From contig JBBPUQ010000004.1 of the NCBI GenBank assembly GCA_038501195.1, positions 4,478,001 through 4,542,000 on the forward strand: a DNA stretch of 64,000 nucleotides. The letters are read 5' to 3'. This document shows positions 1-12,140 of this stretch, in pieces; position 1 is the first letter of the stretch; every line of letters starts with the position of its first letter. The notes beneath the pieces were generated by a model that was given only the letters and a program-made list of their open reading frames with translations, had not been told where the DNA came from and did not search any database. This DNA comes from Nemania diffusa. Its lineage: Eukaryota; Ascomycota; Sordariomycetes; Xylariales; Xylariaceae. The translations under genes and the position numbers were made by a program.

Positions 1-704
1 TAGGAGGTTACTAGGCACATACTAAGATATTCGTGCTATGATATTCATTAGTAACTCGAACGTCTCATAATGAGATAACCTACATTTTGTGACAGACAGG
101 GCACCTCATGTGTCCAGATCTCAGCGTTTCCCAGGGGGTGATGTGGAGAGCAACTCAAGAGAAAATGTTGAAAGAAACGCATATCTTGAAGGCTAAATAG
201 AGGGATTTGATGTTGCGGCTGTTGGACAGTCAGTACAGGGCAATTTTACCCTCACTACATAGGACTCACTTGATGGATGATCTGGGGAACGAGTGGATAT
301 TCGCATTTGAGACCTGTCTTGGTGCAGTGGCCGCACGACGGTCGAGTTTCTTGACACTGTTGGGCTCGCTTTAATACGCCATATAGGTATGGATTCTAGG
401 GCGTAAGGACTACCTTAATTCTACGTCTCTTGCAGTTGTAACACCCACGACGGCTCTTCGTGTGACCTCTTCTCTCCAACCTTTGCTTCTGGTTGGAATT
501 ACTTGGAGCGATCGCAGAAGTGGGCGGCGAAACACTAGTAGAGGCAACTTCATTTAGTACTGATGCCGACCCCGAAGACCCAGCATCCCCGAGGTAGTCG
601 AGATCCTCATCCTGGAGATAAGCTGCATAATCGAATTCGGTATTATTGCTACCTAGAGTCAGGAGGGGTAGGGTTGTGGATTGGTTGAAGTCCATGGGCT
701 CCAT
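1..704 (-). CDS. Zn2Cys6 fungal transcription factor, 5' part (runs off left edge)
   Basis: N-terminal part of a binuclear zinc cluster regulator, a nuclear DNA-binding protein of fungi. The ATG is at 704-702. Exons read 704-414, 356-270, 218-84 and 35-1, joined by GT-AG introns of 57, 51 and 48 bp that all keep frame. The first intron splits the zinc cluster: exon 1 ends in GCYNCKRRRIK (residues about 87-97) and exon 2 opens with the third Cys (CQETRPSCGHC, then KTGLKCEYP), giving the canonical C-x2-C-x6-C-x6-C-x2-C-x6-C. About 75 acidic and Ser-rich residues precede the cluster. Exon 3 contains SLQDMRFFQHFLLSC, typical of the start of the fungal middle homology region. Most of the protein lies outside the window, so the target pathway cannot be inferred. 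The family is certain; the exon 4 boundary is less so. Confidence 0.88.
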
Positions 705-3290
705 CCCGGGTATCGTAGAAGAGGCCTTTCAGAACTGAGAGTAACGACGTCTCAATTAATTAGGCTAAGGATAGAGATACTTGAGAGCAGTCTTTCCCGT
801 AAATGAATCTTGAAAGATTCTAAAAGATCTTGGATAAGCTTCTAGAAGGATATAGTGCTTCGGTGCCAAGTAACATCAACTACTAAGTAAGTCAATCACG
901 TGTCTAGACGGGGCAGTGCTCCCGAAAGAGCAATTCTAGGGCTGAATAGACAAGCTGTTATTGGCTTGATAGACTGCTTTTGAGGCTGGGTTGGAATCTC
1001 GCAACGCCGTGAATGATTATCATCAACATCATCGTCACCCTACATCCTAGCAAGGACCAAGCAGCTAACCAATCCTTGGCAGCATTGCAACCTCACTTTT
1101 GATGAGTCAGATTGTGAAACCTAGATATCATTGGACAAGGATTTTTGAAGTCACTATAGTCACTATATCCTGATGAGGCTAACTCGAAGGCTGGTATTCT
1201 CTTTTTGAACGGAAGACAAGAATTGATGGCGGATCGGTAATAATTCAGTGACGTACCTATTAGGATCCCAGCCCATCATTTGCACAAAGCCCGTGATTCA
1301 TACAGGGCTTCCATATCCCATACACATTTTAAATGTTCAATTCCTTGTCGAGTTGCGTAGAGTATCTAGAAGAGTGAGAGCGCTGAAAACGGGGGTTAGC
1401 TAGGTAGTGGATTGATAAGTCAGATTACCTAGTGCCGATGCAAGAAGATCATACCTACTAGAAGGGAGAAACAGTAAGCTCTTCTTTGCTAGCATCTGCT
1501 AAACGTCTGCCTAAATGTAAGAATTATTGAACCCTGAGGGGAGTGGTGAGATTTAAGGTCGTTTTCTCCGATTCTAGCGCGCAAAATACTTATTTCAGCT
1601 CCCCTCAGTGATAACTTCATAAGTATTAATGAAGAGATTCCGTATATCACGAATACAGTTCATAAATGCAACGGTTCGAAATATAATATAATATCCTAAA
1701 AATGCAATTGAATTAATGAGTGACAATCGGAAGATAGCTATTCTGTACTTAGATTGGTCTTAGACTAGAGGTTGGATGCGCTGAGCTTTAGCGGGCCAAT
1801 CGCGAATAGATCTCGTTCGTCAATAAACTTCCTGATAGACATATATACATCGGATCAGCCCCAACAATTCGTTCGACATCGGTAGAAAGCCGTAAAGTGG
1901 TTCTTGGCAGACATTATAACTACTTTGACTTCATTAGGTGATCACGCACATATATACTAAGTCTATATATATGCATAGACTAGTACAGATTCTGGACAAG
2001 GCTGCGCGCCAACGCTTCGGAGAGAAACTCTAGACGAGGATATAGTTCATGCGAGAAGCCGTACATAAAGGAACAGGTGCAGGGGTCTCGAGGGCAGCGT
2101 GGTAGGTAGTACGGCCTATTGCATGAAGTATAAACGTGACATAATAGCATAGGTTCGGTTGAGGTTAACCGCGCATCTTGGACAGAACCTTCGGGTGAAT
2201 GCCACGACGTCATGTATGGAATATATAGAGTGCGTCACTCACTGATATAGAGATAAAGATGCAAGCGACAATACCTAATGATATACATTAATAATACTGT
2301 GAGGTATGATCCTGGGAGACTATATGTGGAGGTGCACCGTGATTGAGGACATCCTTGGGATTGTTTATCAAGCACCAACGTTTCTATGCCATGTTCTTTT
2401 GACAGGCAGTCAAATCGACGATCGGGCCTCGAGCACTGCCTAGGTATATGATGTAGAGGTTGCCAGCTAAGATGTAGCCACATGTCGTGACTGTGTGTCG
2501 CACGAATTAAAAGAAGGGAGAGCTCTCGCTGTGATGATATGACTGGCAAGGCGGGAGATACTGTGGCAGTACTCCGTATAATGAATGTATGGGTACTGCA
2601 TACAAAGGCGCAGTATGGCCCTAGCTCAAGATGTCTGCGCCACTACCTAGCTAGATAGGTAATCTCGTTTCCGTTTCACCGTAATTGTGTGGATTTAGAG
2701 GTTGCGATCATGCTCGTGCTGTCACCTGTTTAACCTATCTTGTGAAGGACTTTGACGTTTTCCTATTTCCGGGTTCATCCATACGCATATGTAGACGTAT
2801 GTAAGTACTTTGAGGAGCGGATCGGCGGTCTGCTTGGTTAGCGCGCGGAATTGAAGACATACGCCATACATATCTTGGGTTTACCCAGGGACTACGTAGA
2901 GTCCAGACCATTGGCTGGGAGTTCTAGCGCTGGTAACGTGCCCGCTGTTTACGTGGCCGGCCCTAAGGAGTTAGGTACCTATCTAGACTAAGGTTTATCT
3001 ATTCTGTCGGTAAGTAAGTATTTTATCTTTTGCCCAAGATTCATATACCGTGCTATGAACCCACGTGGGCCGAATGAAATACCAGCGTCGGTTTGCCTGT
3101 GTTAAGTTGAAACAGCCATGAAAGCCACGAACCTCACAGCTAGGACTTACTACGGAGGTGTATCACGGCCCGCCACCTAACTTGATAGTACCTACTCAAA
3201 GTAGTACGCATATGTAGGCAGATTGTGCGGCGCTGTCAATTGTTCAGAACATATTCAGATTAGGTAGCACATACTAGATATAGAGGTAAA
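705..3290. other. Intergenic, no supported gene
   Basis: Normal-composition spacer upstream of the zinc-cluster gene. Frames on the minus strand at 1980-2549 are short, show no recognisable domain and no convincing splice partners. A weak 10-bp inverted pair (CTGAGGGGAG near 1533, CTCCCCTCAG near 1600) is visible; I do not assign it. The regulator's promoter should lie immediately above 704. Confidence 0.6.
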
Positions 3291-3369
3291 TATTTGCTTG
3301 CCCCTTATCTTGTTCGTGACGTGCTTGATAAATTTGTCAGACCAACGGAACTACCCATTAGAGCGCCCC

Positions 3370-3411
3370 GGATTTTGGGAAACGATGTTTTACTCCTCGG
3401 AGAGGACACTA
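3370..3411 (+). repeat. Left arm of a 42-bp perfect inverted repeat bounding the AT-rich island
   Basis: These 42 bases are an exact reverse complement of 9763-9804. Weaker similarity continues inward to about 3480 and 9690 and outward by roughly 20 bases. Both arms lie in an open frame encoding PRILGNDVLLLGEDT followed by R/K-P and end at a stop codon about 60-75 bases inside. This could be terminal inverted repeats of one old element, or the 3' ends of two inverted copies of a repeated gene. Confidence 0.75.
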
Positions 3412-3557
3412 GACCTAGTTTAGAAGCCACCCCACCAAGTCATTTCAATTGCTCCAATCGCAACCAAATTTATTAGTAATGTATAGCAAACCTAGTGCAT
3501 ACCCTGGTATTTCAGAAAACAACAGTTAAAGCTAGCTAAGTTAAGTCGGATTAAAAC

Positions 3558-3806
3558 TGTTGGATTTGGGCCCTGTGCCCTAGGGCGATATATAAGCCTA
3601 AGGATCACTTGTAGAGTACTCGCTTACACGTTTACCTAGTTATATAAATAATAGCTTAAAGTAGCTAGTGCAGTAGCTAAAATTAGCTATATAAAAGAAA
3701 TCTGTTAACTAAATGCTTTATACACACACTTAACTAATACAACAACAATATTGAAGCTTTACATTTATTATTGAAGAAATTACTTGCAATTGCATCAAAT
3801 TTAACA
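3558..3806 (+). repeat. 5' LTR (left copy)
   Basis: Begins TGTTGGATTTGGG and ends AAATTTAACA. Its first 100 bases keep more G+C than the right copy, where the equivalent stretch reads TGTATTAAATTTAAG. The TATATAAG box-like string about 35 bases in may be the Pol II promoter of the element. Confidence 0.85.
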
Positions 3807-5672
3807 ATTAAAAGTCTTATTAATTTTTATACTTTACTGCAGATTTTACGAGCTTATTACATACATTTTTAAAGATTACTGCAAATTTTACGAGCTTGTT
3901 ACGAACGCTTTTAGAAATTTTTACACTTTAACTTTTTATAATTTATTATTTACATCTACGATTGCAACTGCAAACTTTTTAAATTTTACACTTTTAATTC
4001 TTTAACTATAAGCTATTAAGCTTGTTATAATAACAACTTCTATTATTATTACTTTTAACTTTTTTAACAACTTTTTTATATAAAAAAAAAAGTTTAAAGC
4101 AGTAGCTTATAGCTACAATTTATAAGTTTATATAAACTTTAACTTTAACAAACGATTTTTTTAGCTTATTAGACTAAACGCTTTTTAAATAGCCGACTTT
4201 TTAATAAGCGCAAACGAAAACCTTAATATAGCTACAATTTCCGAGTTTATTACTGCTAGTAAAGCTTTATACTTTTAAGCTATTTAAAGTTACGATTAAG
4301 CTTTTAAACAATATAACAAGCATTTTACTAAAGCTAAAAAGCTTTTTAAATAAATATGTAAATTAGTTAAGTTTAACTACTAATTAATTTATATAAAAGT
4401 TAGCAATATAATCAATTAATAATATTTAAATTTAAAAAAGCTTAGTGCTGCTTTATAACTAGCTTTTAAATTTAAATATATAACAAAATATAAAGCGTTT
4501 ATTAATACTACAGCAAAAAGTAGATTTATTTTAAACTTTGCTAAATAAATTAAAAATTAGCTATATAAGCTAAATTTTATAACTAAAAAAAAAAAAACAA
4601 TAAAATCGTTTGAGCTAATTACTAACTTAAATCAAGCTTTTTAACGCATATACTACTTTTTTTAAAGTGCTGCTTTTAAAAGCAACAATAACAAAACTAT
4701 AATAAGCAGCTTGCTAACTTATTAAACAATTGCTTTAAGTTTAAAGCTAAAAGCTATTAATATAAGCAGTACAAAAGCTTTTTTAAAAACTCAACAAAAA
4801 GACGATTTAAAACTTTTAATAAGCTTTTATGTAAATAAGCTTTCTGCTAGCTTTAAAAAAGCTTTTTTTTTTAACAAAAATAAAAAAGTAAACTATAACA
4901 AGCTTTTTAAACGCTTTAAAACTAATATAGCTTTAAGCAGCAAAAAAAAAAAGCGATTTTAAAAAGTAACGATTGCTTTATTAATAAAAAAAGCAATTTT
5001 TACAACTTTAAAAATAGTACCGAAGTAGTAACAAGCTTTTTTTTTTGCGCTAACTAAATTTATAAGCAGTTAACACTATAATAAAAATCGGAAAAAAAAA
5101 AAGCTTTTAAGCTAGTACTTAAACATTTACACCTATAGCAACTTATTATTAGTGTAAAAATATAACTAAAAGCTTTACTAATAAAAAAAAAAAAGCTTTT
5201 ATAGCGCTTTACTTTTTTTGCAACTTATTATTAGTAATAAATACAATAAAAAGCTTTGCTTAAAAAACTACGAAAACGTTTGTAAAAAGTAAAAAAAAAA
5301 GCTTTTTTAAAGCTTACTAAACACTACAGCAAAAATCGTAAAAAAAAAAAAGCTTTTTTAAAACTTATTTATATAAACTTTTTTTAAATGTATTAACTGC
5401 TACTTATATGTTTACTTTATTTAATTTGCAATTTAAAATAAAAATAACTTTGCAAACAAACAAGCTTTTTAAAAAAAAATAAAAAAATTGCTACAAAAGC
5501 TATTAACAACTTATTAAACAAAGCTTTTTAAGCTAACGCAAACGACTTACAATTTACAACTTAGCTATTTTTTCGCGATTTTTTTAGTTATTTCAAATAT
5601 GCTTTTATTTTAAGCTTTAAATTTAAGCTATAGTATAAAAAGTGCTACTAAAAGTAGCTTTTTTTAAAAAAG

Positions 5673-5923
5673 TGTATTAAATTTAAGCTTTGTGCTCTAA
5701 AGCAATATATAAGCTTAAAAATTACTTATAAAATGCTCGCTTATATATTTACTTGATTATATAAATAATAGCTTAAAGTAGCTAGTGCAGTAGTTAAAAT
5801 CAACTATATAAAAAAAATCTATTAACTAAATGCCTCATATATACATTCAACTAATACAACAACAATATTAAAGCTTTATACTTACTATTAAAAAAATCAC
5901 CTGCAATTGCACCAAATCTGACA
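5673..5923 (+). repeat. 3' LTR (right copy)
   Basis: Aligned over its whole length with 3558-3806. The shared core AGCTAGTGCAGTAG and the string CAACAACAATATT are preserved. It ends CTGACA followed by the AAAAC target duplication. Confidence 0.85.
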
Positions 5924-6304
5924 AAAACCGATTAAGTTAAGTTAAGTTAAGTCAAATCTATTACTTATAAATATAAAATATTAACTGTACTTTTTATTAA
6001 AATAGAAGTATTTGTAAGTTATTTTAATAAATAAAATAACTATATAAGTATTAATTTTAAAAAACAACGAAGTTAGTTAATTTAAAGTTTTTAAAATGAT
6101 TAATTAAAACAATAATACAGCTAAATTATATAAAAAATATATTTAAAACAAAAATAATTAATTTAATTATTTTTTATAAGAATTTAATAAAGTAACCTGT
6201 ACTAATATTAAGTATAAAAAACTAGCTAGTTAATTGAAAAGTTTAATTAAAAAGCTCGATTAAAGCAATTAATTAAAACAATTGATTAAAGCGATTTTTT
6301 TAAT

Positions 6305-6512
6305 AGAGCTTTTTAATAAATTTATTAAATAAATTAATTAAAGTAATTAATTAAAACAATTTTTTTAATAAAACTGTTTAATTAATTTATTTAATAAATT
6401 TTTTTAATAGAGCTTTTTAATAAATTTATTAAATAAATCGATTAAAATAATTAATTAAAGCAATTTTTTTAATAAAGCTGTTTAATTAATTTATTTAATA
6501 GATTTTTTTAAT
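6305..6512. repeat. 104-bp tandem duplication inside the AT-rich block
   Basis: Two adjacent copies, each beginning AGAGCTTTTTAATAAATTT, at 6305 and 6409, differing at only a few positions. A degraded half-unit precedes them from about 6240. Confidence 0.75.
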
Positions 6513-6836
6513 AAATTTTTTTAATAAACTTTTTTAATAAATTTTTTTAATAAATCTTTTTAATATATTTTTTTAATATATTTTTTCAATTATTTTTTTT
6601 AATTTATTTTTTTAATTTGTAGTAAAATTTTAATAGCAACTAAACAGATCTACAGTTGCAAGTAGTAGCTTTTGCTATTTAATTTTTATATTATTTATAT
6701 TAGCTATTAATGTTGTTTGATAGTTTTGTAAAAATAGTAATATTACTAATAATAGCTGTTGTTGTTATTGTTAATAAAGCTTTTAAACTTTTTAGTATTA
6801 AATTTTATTTTTTTAATTTTATAATATAAGCAATAG

Positions 6837-7102
6837 TGTTGAAATATTGGTATTGGTTACAACTGTATGTTGCAGTTCGTACGCTGCAGTACTTGTACTG
6901 CAGTCGTACGAACAGGTATATAGTCACGTGGGCAGGCACCCACATCGTACGCTAGCAGAGATTTCATCTACGATGAAATCTCCAGCTGTACGAAGGAACT
7001 TCCTTTAGATTCAATTATCAATATAAACATAGTACAACTAGCTTTGTATTCTGTTCACGCGTAACTTATACGTACTATCGTACGTATATAACCCATTCAA
7101 CA
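6837..7102 (+). mobile_element. Solo LTR, not RIP-mutated, with AATAG target duplication
   Basis: A 266-bp segment of normal G+C inside pure AT sequence. It starts TGTTGAAATATTGG and ends CCATTCAACA, so its ends are inverted (TGTTGAA/TTCAACA), and it is flanked by the 5-bp duplication AATAG at 6832-6836 and 7103-7107. It contains strong internal palindromes, including CTGCAGTACTTGTACTGCAG and AGATTTCATC...GATGAAATCT. The form fits a solo LTR left by recombination between the LTRs of a retrotransposon, possibly Copia-type, that landed after the surroundings were mutated. Confidence 0.85.
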
Positions 7103-9762
7103 AATAGAAATAATACTATAAGCTTTTGTTGCTTTTAAAAATAAGCAAAGTTTTTTTATAGAACTGTTTTTTATTAAAAGAAAATCTTATTAAAACTATA
7201 AATTAAGCAATAAAACAAAAAAAAGCTTATTATTTAAATTTATTATAAAATAGTAAATATAAATTAGTTGTAAAGCTTTTTAAATATCTATAGTTTTTTT
7301 AATGTAGTTTTAAAATTATTTACTAATAATAAAAAGTTTAATTTTATAAAGTTAATTTAAAGCTATTAATAAAAATTAAAATTATTTAGTTTTAAAACTT
7401 GCTTAAGTTATATAATAATAGTATAACTATTATTTATAAGCTTTAATATAGCTTTTAAATGTTTATAAATATTATAATAACAAAGTATATTTATTTAATA
7501 GCTAAAGCAGCTATTACAATAAAATAAATCAGTTTTATTATAATAAATGTTATAAGCAGTTTAGTATTGTTTGTAAACTTTTTTTAAAACATATTAAAAT
7601 ATTTTTAATTTAATTGTTTTATTTGCAAATATTATAGCTTTATAAAAAATAAAAACATATAAAACTTAATATTGTTATAGTTGTTTAAATTTAGTTGATT
7701 TTATTTTTATAAACTTAATAGTAGCTTTATATAACTATAAGCTATTAGTTTAAATATTTAAAAAGTAAATTTTTAGTTTTATATATAAACTTTTAACTTT
7801 TAAAATATTATAAACGTTATAGTTATAATAATTATATATATAATAGTAAGTTTATTATTTACAAAACTATTAATAAATGTTATTTAAATAAGCTAAAATA
7901 TATAACTGTTTAATAAATTTGCTGCAGAAATTATTTTAATATTTAAAAACTTTAGCTTTTATTTTATAATAAACTAAATAGTTTTATAAAGTTAATATAT
8001 TATTAATATTGTAATTAATAATAAAAAAGTTAAAAATTTTATAATATTAATAACATATATATTTAAAAGTAATTTTTTCTGATATAAAAAATAATAATAG
8101 CTTTATAGTTTTAAACCGTTTTTTATTTATATAGTTAAATTTATATTAATGTTTTATTAATAATTAATTAATATTTATTAATATATAAACTTTTGAAATA
8201 AAGCTTTTTTAAAAGTTTTTTATTTTAGCTTATATATTAGTTATAATATATTAAATATAAAGTTGTAATTAAATAATAAACTAAATTGTTATAATTGTAT
8301 TATAGTTTTTTTTAGTTTTATTAATAATAATAATTTTAAGTATAAAAATTTTTAAAATATTACAAAAAATATTAAAATAATAAAAAATTTAAATATATAA
8401 CTTTTTATTTTTGTTTAATAAAATTATAAAGTTTATATTAAAAGTAATATTAAAAAATATAATATTAATGATTTTAAAAAATAATTTATCGAAAATATTA
8501 ACTTAACAATAAATTAAACTATTAAAAATATATTATTTATATATATAAAATATATAAAAAAAGTATATTTTGTATATATTATTAAATATAATAATTTCAA
8601 ATAACTGCTGTTATATTTGTTAGTATTAAAAAAGTAACTATAGTAAATAAAAAACTTATTTATTAAAATATTTAATTTTGTACTATATATTTACTGCTTA
8701 TAATTAATTAATAATTTATACATAGTTAATATAAAAATTTTGTTTTTTTTATTTATATTTTAATATATAGTTACTAATGTTTTATTTAGTTAAAATTATA
8801 TAAAAGTTAATATTTTGAATAATTTTATAAATTTTATAGCAAAAAATTAAAATATTAAAACTATTAATAATTGTATTAATAACAATAAAAGTTATTTATT
8901 ACTTTTAATAAATAATAGTTATAAAACTAACTAAATAGCTGTAATAAAAATATTTAATTTAAAAAAACTATTATTTAATACTTTTATATAATTTAGTTAA
9001 AGCTTTAAACTAGCAATTTTAATTTGTTAAAAATATTTTTTTTCTAGTTATAATTAATTGTTGTTTAAAACTACTACTAATATATTAAATAATAAAACAA
9101 ATATATTAACTAGTTTTGTTTTTATTTTAAAAGCTAGCTTTTTTAATAGTGTAACTTTTAAAAAAAGTATAAATTTGTTAAGCTATAAAGCTATTTTTAA
9201 AAATAATAAAATAAATATTTAATAAAAGCAAAAAAAATATCGAAAATATAATATTTTTAATTAAAAAAATAATTAATAAATAGTAAAAAATACAAAAAAT
9301 TTAAAAATAACATTAAATTAATAAAAATTGCAAAATAACATAATATTATTAATTAATAAAATTAATTGTTGTTATAATAAAATTAATAAAAAAAATTAAA
9401 AAATTAAAAATTAAATAATAGTATAAATAAATTATATAAATAAGTAATAGTACAAATAAATTAGCTAAAAATAATATAGCAGTAATAGTTAATATATAGT
9501 TTAGTTAATAAAACTAAATTATAATAAGCTTAAATAATTTTATAATATTTATAAATTATTAATTTTTAAATTTATAGCGCTTAATATATTTAAACTTATT
9601 ATAACTTACTGCTTTTTTTTTTATTTAGCTTTTTAACTGTATATTTAATTTAATTAACATAAGTTTGATTAGCTAGATCTTTTTAATGTTTTATTTGCTA
9701 CACAAATTTAATAAGAATCAGAGCAATCGGAGGGCTTAGTAGAGTGACTTCCATGTTAGGTT

Positions 9763-9804
9763 TAGTGTCCTCTCCGAGGAGTAAAACATCGTTTCCCAAA
9801 ATCC
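9763..9804 (-). repeat. Right arm of the 42-bp inverted repeat
   Basis: Exact reverse complement of 3370-3411. On the minus strand the frame reads MAPRILGNDVLLLGEDTKP and continues to a stop near 9698, parallel to the left-arm frame that ends at 3476. Confidence 0.75.
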
Positions 9805-9829
9805 GAGGCGCCATTAGAGGGTCAAAACT

Positions 9830-12140
9830 TCTACTAAGTTGTACAAATGGCTAACAATGCTACACGTAGAGGCAAACTTGTAGCGTTGTCTTCATCTGTA
9901 TTAGTAAGTAGGTAGATAGGGATGAGGCACAGTTGTACAATATTTAACTCTCGCTAGCGGAGCTGGGAGGAGTATACTTGGATACACCGTCTAATAAGCA
10001 CAACAACGGCTTCATGCTGAGCTTCCCAGCTCGTAAAATTTTTGCTAGGTCCATGGCTGGGAGCGGGGGGTCGGGCTCTTTTTATTTTTATTTTATTCCC
10101 GCACACGGGGAGGTTGACTGAGCTTTTGTTGGCGAGAGGACGGACTGGTGCTACCAGAATAGGCGTGGAGGATTACTTGTGCTGACATCCCCACTCGGTT
10201 CGTCTGATTTGTCTGTTTCGTGTGCTTGTCCGCGTGTTCCTTGCAGCTAGAGTCGTCGTGTACCTGCATACGCTAAGAATCCAAGCACACCATGAACTGT
10301 CAATGAGGAGTGAGGTTGGGCATGAGAAACAGGTACAGCTGGTGTCACACTCCACCGAATGATAGGCCGAGAAGAGATCATGTCATGACACCAGAATTGA
10401 CGAGCGATGCGGTCACCACTCCGAAAGGCCCAAACCGGAGCCATAATGTATTTATATTGTGACCAATATACAGAATACCTGATGTGTCTGTTGTGTCTGT
10501 TGTGTGGAGTGTATGTAGGTACTGTCAGCCTGGAATCAGCACCGACATGCATCGACTTACGGCTGACTGCGTGTACGGTGTCGTCATCCATCATTGTAAT
10601 TAATTATTTCACCACCGCCATCTCCAGGGTTTGTGCCGAGATTTTCCACTAGTACTGTTTGTACGTGGAGGCGGGTATTCGTATCGCAACAAGCTGTGCA
10701 CTCCTCTCTTGAGGCTCTGTGTACATCTAGCGGGCAGGCGCCGATTATTACGCTGTACGGACGTTGATCGAGGGTCGAGATCGTGCCCCATGTAAATACG
10801 CTAAGCAGGGCACGTATACGTAGGCAGATCCTCGAAACTTGATTCCTTTCCCAGTGCTTAGTGTAAGTAGTTGGATTCAGACTACCTACCTATACGCATA
10901 AACCTGCTAAAAACCCTAGACATCGATCAGTATTAACAAGCATAAGTTAACAAGATCCGGGATACTGAGCATGCACATATCCTGCGGTATAGCTCTCGTG
11001 AGTGTTATTGAGCACATGGGTAACCCTAACGTGACAACCAACGAGGATTCAGGATTTCTCCAGTGTGCCTTCGAGGGGAGGCAGTTTTTTGCATCCAGCC
11101 ACCTGGGCCAAAAGCTGGACCCGCCGGCAATGATGGCTTCTTTTTCAACGGGACCTGGTTCTGACGGACCAGCACCGGCGCAGCTCATTGGCTACTCCCC
11201 AGCCCTTGGCGCGCCCTGCAAACCCCTGTGGCGGCCGCTAGTTTAACTGCCCACCAACAGCTGTCCACGACACCAGGTACGCAGCGTCGTATCTAACGCT
11301 AGCCGATCCCCTGGCGCCCGGTGGTGAAGCCCCTATGTAGACACCTGCCTACAGCACACTGCGTACCTACATATAATAAGAATTGTACCTGCAGGCTCTT
11401 CCGTCTGTCTAGCTGTAGTGTACCTATTTTCGGCCCCATTCGCACTCATCCGTCTCGCCAGATCGACCTGTGTGCCCCATAATACTGCTGAACATACCTC
11501 CTAGCGCTACACTAGACCAATCTAATTGGTACAACGAAAAGCCTGGAGTTGGCTTGTCTCCCCATCCTTTTACCTGATCCTGCTATATGTACTTATGCCT
11601 CCCATCTGACCTCCGGCGTTGTACGGTCCCTTCTTCCCTTTCGGTTCTTTACCGTGATCCAGGTGCTCATTTCTTTCCACCCACATTCCTTTCTTCAGGT
11701 CGCCAGCTTCGACTTCAAATTCATTAGCGTTCTTTGTGCTTGTTCTGCTGCATGCTACGGTTCCGACCAGACTACAAACGCAACATAGACTTAGACTTAT
11801 AAAGAAGCCGAGTCTCGCAACGTTCGACTGTGCCACTCACCAATTTCCTCGTCGACACATTGCTTCCCCGGTCTTTGATAGGCTGCACGTTGCCATTATC
11901 GCACGCAGAGCGTTAGCTACATAGATCCTTTTGGACCTCTTCCATTCATTTTGACCTGACGATATCTCTCGATACGTCTTGACCTTCACTCGCGAACTGC
12001 TGGCACCGCATCATTCCTTTTGCCTCCTGGAAAGAACAAAAGAAACCAACACACATCACTGTACTCCGATTCAGAGATCGTCTAACATCATAGACTCAAA
12101 ACCACCACTTTCAGACAACTGAAGATCATTCTCACCTACC
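9830..12140. other. Intergenic: long upstream region of the GH128 gene
   Basis: Normal composition, no supported gene. Overlapping opposing frames at 10173-10652 and 10916-11246 are mutual shadows without domains. From about 11,550 the plus strand becomes C/T-rich, which is typical of a long 5' leader of a strongly expressed fungal wall-protein gene. No tRNA or other RNA gene was seen. Confidence 0.55.

Larger units (their letters stand above)
3558..5923 (+). mobile_element. RIP-degraded short LTR retrotransposon with both LTRs and AAAAC target duplication
   Basis: Two direct repeats of about 250 bp (3558-3806 and 5673-5923) begin TGT and end ACA and are flanked by the 5-bp duplication AAAAC at 3553-3557 and 5924-5928. 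Most differences between the LTRs are C/T or G/A transitions, as expected for RIP. The internal part (3807-5672, about 1.87 kb) is extremely AT-rich, full of AAGCTTTT-like words, and has no open frame. It is too short for a full gag-pol, so it was probably a non-autonomous element or an internally deleted copy. Strand is nominal because no coding or primer-site signal fixes it. Confidence 0.85.
5929..9700. repeat. AT-saturated RIP relic, no coding potential
   Basis: About 3.8 kb made almost wholly of A and T, with every frame broken by stops and TA-rich words such as TTAATAAA and TATAAAT. It continues the AT-rich tract of the neighbouring LTR element and ends abruptly near 9700, just inside the right inverted-repeat arm. 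Contains one 266-bp island of normal composition (solo LTR 6837-7102) and a 104-bp tandem duplication at 6305-6512. The original element type is no longer recognisable. Confidence 0.8.

Noticed and set aside
3294..3476. 60-aa frame at the island edge as a real small gene
   Set aside because: Begins with TTG and is explained as the left arm of the inverted repeat; the similar peptide at the right arm shows it is repeat-derived.
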